Shown here: piece after piece, positions 1 through 4,960 of the stretch | Layout of the letters: every line of letters starts with the position of its first letter | Numbering within the stretch: position 1 is the stretch's first letter | Assembly (NCBI GenBank): GCA_016763915.1 | Contig: JAESSX010000005.1 | Span: 1-8,123, forward strand | From: Rhodospirillales bacterium | GTDB lineage: Bacteria; Pseudomonadota; Alphaproteobacteria; Rhodospirillales_A; Casp-alpha2 | DNA length: 8,123 bases | Direction of reading: 5' to 3' | Notes under the pieces: generated by a model | Told to the model about the DNA's origin: nothing | What the model saw: the letters and a program-made list of their open reading frames with translations, nothing else | Databases searched by the model: none | Program-made: the position numbers and the translations under genes

Positions 1-49
1 TCAAAAAAACGGCGGCCAGCGCCGCCATTACGTACGTAATGCTTCTCAT
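1..49 (-). CDS. 5' end of a secreted or membrane protein gene (partial, runs off left edge)
   Basis: Reading leftwards from the ATG at 47-49, 16 codons are visible before the window ends: MRSITYVMAALAAVFL. This has a basic N-terminus (Arg2) followed by an Ala/Val/Leu/Phe-rich hydrophobic run, as in the n- and h-regions of a Sec signal peptide or lipoprotein leader; the cleavage site would lie outside the window. The start is supported by a strong Shine-Dalgarno (GGGAGGA, complement of 54-60) four bases upstream. A second in-frame ATG at codon 8 is less likely because it would cut into the hydrophobic stretch. The gene lies downstream of cinA on the same strand, but a 218-nt AT-rich, hairpin-prone spacer suggests separate expression. 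The protein family cannot be named from 16 residues. Confidence 0.6.
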   Translation of the reverse strand, partial: MRSITYVMAALAAVFL

Positions 50-53
50 TCGT

Positions 54-60
54 TCCTCCC
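54..60 (-). promoter_or_regulatory. Strong ribosome binding site for the left-edge gene
   Basis: The minus-strand sequence is GGGAGGA, nearly the full anti-Shine-Dalgarno complement, with four bases (ACGA) before the ATG at 47-49. It is the strongest ribosome binding site in the window and decides the start of the partial gene. Confidence 0.65.
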
Positions 61-174
61 AAAGTGTTTGTTTTTTATTATTTTTTTTAAAATAAGAGCG
101 TGTTTGCAACGCTTAAGGCCGGGTTATCATCTAACCGATGTTTCCCGGATAACCTTCAAGGCTTTCACCAGCCT
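61..174 (-). promoter_or_regulatory. AT-rich leader with three small hairpins upstream of the left-edge gene
   Basis: This is the spacer between cinA (ends 268) and the left-edge gene. Read on the minus strand it contains three inverted repeats: AGGCT/AGCCT (159-163 with 170-174, 6-nt loop), GGTTATC/GATAACC (122-128 with 148-154) and AGCGT/ACGCT (97-101 with 109-113, 7-nt loop). The last is followed by CTTATTTT and an A-rich tract reaching the ribosome binding site. The third hairpin plus its T-rich tail could be a weak Rho-independent terminator for the upstream operon. The whole set could instead be a structured 5' leader. I could not match it to a riboswitch class, and stems of 5-7 bp are weak evidence. 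No clear -35/-10 pair was found. Confidence 0.35.
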
Positions 175-267
175 ACCTAATTATCACCGTCATGGGAATA
201 GTTTCTGATTCCGGGCGAAATCACATTCCCGTACCCCGATATGGCGCTCAAAGTGTGAAATGGAGGG

Positions 268-1029
268 CTAATCCTTCGGCTTGTTCGCCTCGCCGGGGAG
301 TTCGCGGACCAGGGCTTCGATGGCGTCGATCACAGCATCCAGCCTTGCAGGATCGGGCGAGCGCGCCACCAGGCAGGTGCCGAGCCGGTCGTTGCGGAAA
401 AACGGATAGCTGCCGATATCGACATCCGGGTAATGTTTCTGGACCGCGGCCAGCCGTTCGGCGACGATGCCTTCGGGAACATGGGCCTCGATGGATCTGG
501 ACAGCACCGGCGCCCCGCCGCGCAGCCCCCCCTTCAGGCCGTCGAACATGGCCCGCATGATGCGCGGCACGCCCGCCAGCACGAACACGTTTTCGACCCG
601 GAACCCGGGCGACACCGACACCGGGTTTTCGATCAGCGCGGCGCCGCCGGGAACGTCGGGCACCTCGGCCATTTTCAGCCGCGCCTCGGTCATGTCCTCA
701 GGTTTATAGCGCGCCCGCAACAGGGCTTCGGCCTCGGCGCTGCGCACCACAGCGACGCCGAAAGCCTTGGCCACGGCGGCCGCCGTGATGTCGTCGTGGG
801 TCGGTCCGATGCCGCCGGTGGTGAACACGTAATCGAAGCGCGCGCGCAAGGCGTTGACGGCGGCGACAATGTCGTCCTCGACGTCGGGAATGACGCGCAC
901 CTCGGCCACCCGCACGCCAACCTCGCCCAGGCCCTGGGCCAGGTATTGCACGTTGGTGTCCTGGGTGCGGCCCGACAGGATTTCATTGCCGATGATGAGG
1001 ACGGCGGCGGTGAAGATTTTATCCGGCAT
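268..1029 (-). CDS. MoaB/Mog-type molybdopterin-binding domain protein, stand-alone CinA N-terminal domain (COG1058)
   Basis: This 253-residue cytosolic protein has the signature of the CinA N-terminal / MoaB-Mog fold. IGNEILSGRTQDTN lies near residues 13-26 and TTGGIGPTHDD at 70-80, the loop that binds phosphate or pterin in Mog-type domains. LIENPVSVSPGF (132-143) and the VFVLAGVP stretch (148-155) are also typical. Full-length CinA (about 400 residues) adds a C-terminal nicotinamide-mononucleotide deamidase domain. That domain is absent here, so this is the single-domain version often annotated 'competence/damage-inducible protein A'; its substrate is not established and pyrophosphatase activity is only inferred from the family. 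It is the last gene of the parvulin-argJ-mutT operon, starting 10 nt after the mutT stop. The ATG (1027-1029) has only a poor Shine-Dalgarno (context taggcttctttcc), so translation probably depends on coupling to mutT. It ends in TAG. Confidence 0.88.
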   Translation of the reverse strand: MPDKIFTAAVLIIGNEILSGRTQDTNVQYLAQGLGEVGVRVAEVRVIPDVEDDIVAAVNALRARFDYVFTTGGIGPTHDDITAAAVAKAFGVAVVRSAEAEALLRARYKPEDMTEARLKMAEVPDVPGGAALIENPVSVSPGFRVENVFVLAGVPRIMRAMFDGLKGGLRGGAPVLSRSIEAHVPEGIVAERLAAVQKHYPDVDIGSYPFFRNDRLGTCLVARSPDPARLDAVIDAIEALVRELPGEANKPKD

Positions 1030-1039
1030 GGAAAGAAGC

Positions 1040-1501
1040 CTACAACAGATCGCGCAGCATGGCGACGAGCGGCACGTCGGCGGGCGGCATATCGTAGTCG
1101 GTGAGCCGCACCGGGCGCACCCATTTCAACTGCTGGCCTTCGCGGGGCTCGATCTCGCCCTTCCACACCCGGCACACATAAAGCGGCATCAACAGGTGGA
1201 AGTCGTCATAGACATGCGAGGCGAAGGTCAGGGGGGCCAGGCAGCTTTCGGTGATGTCGATGCCCAGTTCTTCCTGCAACTCGCGGACCAGGGCGGATTC
1301 GGGCAATTCTCCGTCATCGACCTAGCCGCCGGGAAATTCCCACAAGCCCGCCAGCGCCTTGCCTTCGGGGCGTCTGGCGATGAGCACGCGGCCATCGATG
1401 TCGACCAGCGCCACGGCGACCACAAGGACCGTTTCCGCCCGGCCGTCCGGGCGTTTGAATTCGGCCCCGAAGCAGCCGTTGTCAGGACCGGTAATCGGCA
1501 T
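1040..1501 (-). pseudogene. mutT: mutT-like Nudix hydrolase (8-oxo-dGTP diphosphatase family) interrupted by an in-frame TAG
   Basis: Reading from the ATG at 1499-1501 gives a frame of 153 codons that is MutT-like throughout. It has a beta strand near residues 25-32 (TVLVVAVA), then DIDGRVLIARRPEGKALAGLWEFPGG to residue 59, then TAG at 1322-1324 (codon 60), then VDDGE and RELQEELGI. The rest reads through ASHVYDDFHLLMPLYVCRVWKG to PLVAMLRDLL and a TAG at 1040-1042. The Nudix box G(x5)E(x7)REUxEExGU is complete except that its first x, normally Lys in FPGGK, is the stop; AAG to TAG is a single change. There is no frame slip: both halves are in one frame and align with the family end to end. 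The frame starts inside argJ (20-nt overlap). A TTG at 1304-1306 could restart the second half, but that product would lack the box's Gly and first Glu and should be inactive. The alternatives are a sequence error or amber readthrough. Other genes here end in TAG, which argues against a recoded TAG. The exact start is uncertain because the first ~20 residues have little family support. Confidence 0.85.
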
Positions 1502-2744
1502 TGATCGCGATATATTCGTGGGTCAGGTCGCAGGTCCAGACGGTGGCCTCACCGCCGCCACTATCTCCCGAGAGCCCGACATCGACGGTAATGGTGATGT
1601 CGGACCCCTTCATGTGCTCGGCAACCGGGGTCTCGTCAAAGCCCGGAATGGCCCCGCCCCTCAAGGCCACCGGGACGCCGCCGATGGTGATCGCCAGATT
1701 GTCGGCGTCGATGGCTTCGCCGGCCTTGCCGACGGCCATGACGATGCGGCCCCAGTTGGCGTCTTCGCCGGCGACGGCGGTCTTGACCAGCGGCGAGGTG
1801 GCGATGGAAAAGCCGATGCGCTTGGCGGCGTCGGCGGACTCCGCACCGGTGACGGAAACGGTGATGAACTTGGTCGCGCCTTCGCCGTCGCGCACGACCT
1901 GATGCGCGAGGTCAGTGGTCACCTGATCAAGGGCCGCCTTGAAATCGTCGAGGACGGGATCGTCGCCCGAGGCAACGGCCTGGTGGTCTCCGCCGGCGCC
2001 GGTGGCGAACAGCAGCACGGTGTCGCTGGTCGAGGTGTCGGAATCGACGGTGATGGAGTTGAACGAGCGGTCCACCGACGCCGCCAGAAGCGTCTGCAGC
2101 ACGCCCGAGGGCAGCGCCGCGTCGGTAAACACGAACGCCAGCATAGTCGCCATGTCGGGGTGGATCATGCCCGAGCCCTTGGCGATCCCGTTAAGGGTGA
2201 CGGTGACGCCGCCGATGTCCGCCTTAGCCGTGGCGCCCTTGGGGTACGTGTCGGTGGTCATGATTGCCCGCGCCGCGCCGTTCCAGTCCGCACCCGCGAG
2301 GGCGGCCTTGAAGTCCGGCAGGGCGGTGGTGATTTTTTCCACGGCCAGCGGCTCACCGATGACCCCGGTGGAGGCGGCGAAGATTTTCGACGGCCGGGTC
2401 GCCAGCAGGTCGGCGGCGGTCTCGACGGTCTGTTCCACCGCCGCCAGGCCGGTCGGCCCGGTAAACACGTTGGCGCCGCCCGAGTTGACGACCAGGCCGC
2501 GCGCCAGCCCGCCCCGGAGCGCCTTCCTCGACCATTGCACCGGGGCCGACGCCGTCAGCGATTGGGTGAACACGCCGGCGACCGTGGCGCCGTCGGCCAG
2601 TTCGACGAACATCAGGTCGCTTTGGCCGTTTTTCTTCAGCCCGCAGGCGCCCGACGACAACAGCACCCCCGGCACCACCGGCATCGCCGGAAAGGAATCG
2701 GGCGCCAGCGGCGAAATTTTGGTCTCAGAAGATTTCGGACTCAT
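1482..2744 (-). CDS. argJ: ArgJ, glutamate N-acetyltransferase / ornithine acetyltransferase
   Basis: ArgJ transfers the acetyl group from N-acetylornithine to glutamate, recycling acetyl in cytosolic arginine synthesis; bifunctional members also use acetyl-CoA. The 420 residues cover the whole family length. STGVIG (125-130) and TTDTYPK (163-169) are conserved active-site segments. KGSGMIHPDMATML (189-202) contains the autoprocessing site, where the precursor is cut between Ala199 and Thr200 so that Thr200 becomes the N-terminal nucleophile of the beta chain. The usual Asn of PNMATML is Asp here, a substitution that I believe also occurs in normal members. The C-terminus (TCDLTHEYIAINADYRS) is canonical. 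The start ATG (2742-2744) overlaps the parvulin stop as ATGA and has a good ribosome binding site, GGAGG (complement of 2752-2756), seven bases upstream. Mono- versus bifunctional status cannot be read from sequence. It ends in TGA, inside the start of mutT. Confidence 0.97.
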   Translation of the reverse strand: MSPKSSETKISPLAPDSFPAMPVVPGVLLSSGACGLKKNGQSDLMFVELADGATVAGVFTQSLTASAPVQWSRKALRGGLARGLVVNSGGANVFTGPTGLAAVEQTVETAADLLATRPSKIFAASTGVIGEPLAVEKITTALPDFKAALAGADWNGAARAIMTTDTYPKGATAKADIGGVTVTLNGIAKGSGMIHPDMATMLAFVFTDAALPSGVLQTLLAASVDRSFNSITVDSDTSTSDTVLLFATGAGGDHQAVASGDDPVLDDFKAALDQVTTDLAHQVVRDGEGATKFITVSVTGAESADAAKRIGFSIATSPLVKTAVAGEDANWGRIVMAVGKAGEAIDADNLAITIGGVPVALRGGAIPGFDETPVAEHMKGSDITITVDVGLSGDSGGGEATVWTCDLTHEYIAINADYRS

Positions 2745-3655
2745 GGCGGAGCCTCCGGTTGGTCTGGAAGCGAGCGCGGGGGGTGCCCGAAGGCTACTTT
2801 GCGGTCCCCGCGCTGGCGGCCGGTTTTTTCTGTTCCCGGGGCGTGCCGTCGGGGGTTGAAGCGGGCAATTTTCGCCCCCTCTCTCAGCTTCGCAATATAA
2901 GCCGCCCCGGCTTCCTGAAACATTGCGTCGCGCAGTCCCTGTTCCATTTTTTCGAAGCTGGGGACTTCGGCCTTGCGCCGCTCATCGACCTTGATGACGT
3001 GCCAGCCGAACTGTGTTTTTACGGCCTTGTCCGTGTAGGTCCCGGTTTTCAAGGCGAAGGCGGCCGTCTCGAATTCCGGCACCATCTGTCCATTGCCGAA
3101 GAAGCCCAGTTTGCCGCCGTCGCTGGCCGACGGGCCGGTCGATTTCCGTTTCGCCAGATCGGCGAAATCACCGCCCTTGTCCAGCTCGGCGATGACCGCC
3201 TTGGCTTCGTCCTCGGTCTTGAGCAGGATATGGCGCGCCAGGATTTCCTCGGCCGGGGCGACGTTCTTGATTTCGGCCTCGTAGCGCGCGCGCACGGCGG
3301 CGTCGGTGATGGCCTCCTTCATGATCTTGTTCAGCATCATGCGTTGCAGGACCTGTTTGGCGATGCGCGCCATTTGCTCCTTGAATTCCGGCGTTTCATG
3401 CAGCTTGTTCCGGCGCGCGGCGATTTCTGACAGGTAGGTGTCGATGAGGCTGTCGACCAGGCCCGGAAAGATCGCGTCGAAGGGCACGCGCTGATACTGG
3501 TCCGGCAGGCTCTTGTGCGCGGCCTTGGCCTGGGAAAGGCGGATTTCGGTACCGTTGACGATGGCGACCACCGGGTTTTCGGCAGCTGAAGCGGACCCCA
3601 GTGGCGCGGCAAAAACGGCTGCCAGCAGTACGGGAATTGCAAAACGCAAAAACAT
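2741..3655 (-). CDS. Periplasmic parvulin-type peptidyl-prolyl cis-trans isomerase (PpiC/SurA/PrsA-like), probable C-terminal frameshift
   Basis: This exported foldase catalyses cis-trans isomerisation of Xaa-Pro bonds. From the ATG at 3653-3655 it is 304 residues. A signal peptide (MFLRFAIPVLLAAVFAAPLG, cut near the following SASAA) leads into a SurA-N-like helical segment (about 30-130). A parvulin domain follows (about 138-225): ARHILLKTEDEAKAVIAEL, then FADLAKRKSTGPSASDGGKLGFF, MVPEFETAAFAL and TQFGWHVIKVDER, all hallmark segments. A TTG at 3685 extends the frame by 10 codons, but the ATG has AAGGGA (complement of 3665-3670) nine bases upstream and gives the clean signal peptide. The last ~36 residues after ARFNP are Arg/Pro-rich and unlike the family. 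Removing one G from the G5 run at 2851-2855 gives DGTPREQKKPAASAGTAK and a TAG at 2794-2796, a typical Lys/Ala/Pro tail, so a one-base indel is likely. As written, the stop overlaps argJ by 4 nt. It is the first gene of the operon, with secA nearby. Confidence 0.92.
   Translation of the reverse strand: MFLRFAIPVLLAAVFAAPLGSASAAENPVVAIVNGTEIRLSQAKAAHKSLPDQYQRVPFDAIFPGLVDSLIDTYLSEIAARRNKLHETPEFKEQMARIAKQVLQRMMLNKIMKEAITDAAVRARYEAEIKNVAPAEEILARHILLKTEDEAKAVIAELDKGGDFADLAKRKSTGPSASDGGKLGFFGNGQMVPEFETAAFALKTGTYTDKAVKTQFGWHVIKVDERRKAEVPSFEKMEQGLRDAMFQEAGAAYIAKLREGAKIARFNPRRHAPGTEKTGRQRGDRKVAFGHPPRSLPDQPEAPP
2752..2756 (-). promoter_or_regulatory. Ribosome binding site of argJ
   Basis: GGAGG on the minus strand lies seven bases before the argJ ATG. 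It lets argJ be translated independently of the parvulin, whichever of the two possible parvulin stops (2741 or 2794) is correct. Confidence 0.6.
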
Positions 3656-3945
3656 AACAATCGGTCCCTTCAAGAACGGCCACAAACAAGCTCAGCGCAT
3701 CATGCACAAAGACCGCCCCGGAACAAGGCCAAGGGTGGCGAAAATCAGGACGAAAACACAGGGTCGCGGGCGGTTTCAAGACCACCGCCCCGGTGGATTT
3801 CCCGGCATGAAGCGGCCGGTTAAAGTGTTCGGATTCCCTCGGTTTCGAAGGACCGGGGAACCCGTGCGCGGGGGCCGTGTTTTGCCCCCAGTCGGCGTAG
3901 TGGATAGGATGGAAGCCGTCCTTTCATTGCTGAGGCGGGCCGGAT
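3656..3945. other. Divergent intergenic region between the parvulin operon and the DUF2927 gene
   Basis: About 290 nt without a credible gene. It must carry the promoter of the leftward operon and probably that of the rightward DUF2927 gene. I see the parvulin ribosome binding site (3665-3670) and, at 3931-3935, TGAGG ten bases before the DUF2927 ATG. On the minus strand, TTGAAA (3774-3779) is a possible -35 but has no good -10 at 17 nt (TTTTCG), so no promoter is called. A pair of mutually exclusive hairpins sits at 3768-3796 and is listed separately. Short reading frames crossing the region show no family features and look like GC-driven shadows. Confidence 0.5.
3768..3796. repeat. Overlapping, mutually exclusive inverted repeats
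   Basis: GGGCGGT (3768-3774) can pair with ACCGCCC (3784-3790) around a 9-nt loop. CCACCG (3782-3787) can instead pair with CGGTGG (3791-3796) around three bases. The two stems share 3784-3787 and cannot coexist. No T-run follows on either strand, so this is not a standard intrinsic terminator. It could be an operator or part of the parvulin operon leader, or chance in GC-rich DNA. Confidence 0.35.
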
Positions 3946-4731
3946 ATGGGCCGGAACATGGGAAAATCTGGGCTTTGGGGCATCGGACTGGCCGTCGTTT
4001 TGGCAACAGCGGTGTTGTTCCCCATCCGGGCCGGCGCCGGCGAACGCCTGAGCAATGCCGAAATCGTCCGCAATTTCAATATCATCGCCTTCGGCAATGA
4101 ATACACCCAGCAGCGCTTTGAGCGCATCCGCAAATGGCGAAACCCCGTGATCGCCCGCATCGACGGCAATCCGCCGGCCTATTTCGAGGACTTTGTCCGC
4201 CAGCACCTGGCCGAGCTTTCCAAAATTACCGGGCACCCCGCAAGGCTGGCCTATTCGGACAGGATGCGCCGCGAAAAGCGGCTGGCCAGGGGGCTCAACG
4301 CCAAAAGCTTCAACATGTTCCTGCTGTATTACCCGATGCGCGAATTGACCGCCGTGGTCCGCCAACAACTGGGCGGTAAAATGGACCCGTCGCTGCGCCG
4401 CCTGAACAGCGGCGTCTCGACCTGCGAGGCGCAGTTCTTCAAGAAGGGCGACGAGATCAGAACCGCCGTGATCCTGTTTCCGGCCTATGATGAGCGCAAG
4501 ACGCTGCGCGCCTGCGTGGTCGAGGAACTGACCCAGGTGATGGGCCTGGTCAATGATTCCAACAGTGTCCGGCCATCCATTTTCAACGATTCCAGCCGCT
4601 ATTTCGAGCTGACCGGCCATGACCGGCTGTTGTTGCGGATTCTGTATGACCCGCGCATGCCCGTTGGAATGGCGCGCCGGGACGCCATGCGCGCGGCGCA
4701 CACCATCGTGCGCGAAATCCGCCCCCGCTGA
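3946..4731 (+). CDS. DUF2927 family protein with N-terminal signal peptide
   Basis: A 261-residue protein of unknown function. An N-terminal hydrophobic segment after basic residues (GLWGIGLAVVLATAVLFPIRAGAG, about 9-32) looks like a Sec signal peptide with cleavage near Ala29-Ala31, so the mature protein should be periplasmic. The C-terminal half carries the DUF2927 hallmark: ACVVEELTQVMGLVNDS (189-205), then VRPSIFND (208-215) and LTGHDRLLLRILYDPRM (222-238). Cys160 and Cys190 are the only cysteines and could form a disulfide after export. EELTQ-GL sits where a zincin would have HExxH, but the metal-binding histidines are absent. The start is the ATG at 3946, ten bases after GAGG; an ATG at 3958 (codon 5) would also keep the signal peptide. 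It lies between the divergent parvulin operon and secA and ends in TGA, with 229 nt to secA. Assignment to DUF2927 is from memory of the motif. Confidence 0.85.
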   Translation: MGRNMGKSGLWGIGLAVVLATAVLFPIRAGAGERLSNAEIVRNFNIIAFGNEYTQQRFERIRKWRNPVIARIDGNPPAYFEDFVRQHLAELSKITGHPARLAYSDRMRREKRLARGLNAKSFNMFLLYYPMRELTAVVRQQLGGKMDPSLRRLNSGVSTCEAQFFKKGDEIRTAVILFPAYDERKTLRACVVEELTQVMGLVNDSNSVRPSIFNDSSRYFELTGHDRLLLRILYDPRMPVGMARRDAMRAAHTIVREIRPR

Positions 4732-4827
4732 CGTTCCGTACAACGAAAATCCCGGCATTTTCAGTAAAACGCAAAGGAAGTTCCTTCCAGCCCCGGCGCA
4801 ATCGGGCTTGAGGACGATGGTGGTGAT

Positions 4828-4858
4828 ACCCCCCCGCCCTGCATTGACATCGGGGGGT
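4828..4858. repeat. C-tract/G-tract inverted repeat around the secA -35 element
   Basis: ACCCCCC (4828-4834, part of a C7 run ending at 4835) is complementary to GGGGGGT (4852-4858) with a 17-nt loop that contains the TTGACA hexamer. The G6 run lies inside the promoter spacer. As DNA it could affect promoter geometry. It is probably upstream of the transcription start, so it would not be in the secA mRNA. Confidence 0.4.
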
Positions 4859-4872
4859 TGTGACTCTATCTC
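4844..4872 (+). promoter_or_regulatory. Predicted housekeeping-sigma promoter of secA
   Basis: A perfect TTGACA -35 (4844-4849) is followed by an ideal 17-nt spacer and a weak -10, TATCTC (4867-4872, TAT conserved). Alphaproteobacterial housekeeping promoters tolerate weak -10 elements when the -35 TTGAC is intact. Transcription would begin near 4879-4881, giving a leader of about 80 nt before the secA ATG. It lies in the gap after the DUF2927 stop, where a secA promoter is expected. Confidence 0.6.
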
Positions 4873-4960
4873 TTTTGCGGACTATTTCATGGTGTGGGAT
4901 GAACACGCAACATCCTCCGCCGTCAGCCGTTTTCTTTCAAGAATTCCAGGATGCCTCTGA

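Noticed and set aside
61..190. A known riboswitch (c-di-GMP GEMM, cobalamin, SAM-II or THF) in the left leader
   Set aside because: I compared the remembered core motifs of these classes and found no match beyond short chance similarities.
194..230. GGGAAT/ATTCCC inverted repeat downstream of cinA as a terminator
   Set aside because: The stem is only 6 bp with a 25-nt loop, and no T-run follows on the minus strand.
433..1104. Plus-strand frames opposite the CinA-domain gene
   Set aside because: His/Gly/Arg-rich shadow translations without recognisable motifs or ribosome binding sites.
1322..1324. TAG in mutT as a programmed amber codon (for example pyrrolysine or a recoded stop)
   Set aside because: secA, mutT itself and the CinA-domain gene all end at TAG in the expected family position, so TAG is an ordinary stop here. 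No pyrrolysine gene or recoding element is visible. A nonsense mutation or error is simpler.
1228..1425. A separate small gene overlapping the 5' half of mutT
   Set aside because: It is the wrong frame of mutT; the true frame gives the Nudix sequence up to the TAG.
1359..2900. A long plus-strand open frame opposite argJ and mutT
   Set aside because: It is a shadow of argJ: low-complexity Gly/Arg/Asp-rich translation with no family features, lying opposite conserved coding sequence.
3820..4758. Minus-strand frame opposite the DUF2927 gene
   Set aside because: No family signal, and the plus-strand frame has a signal peptide and a clear DUF2927 motif.
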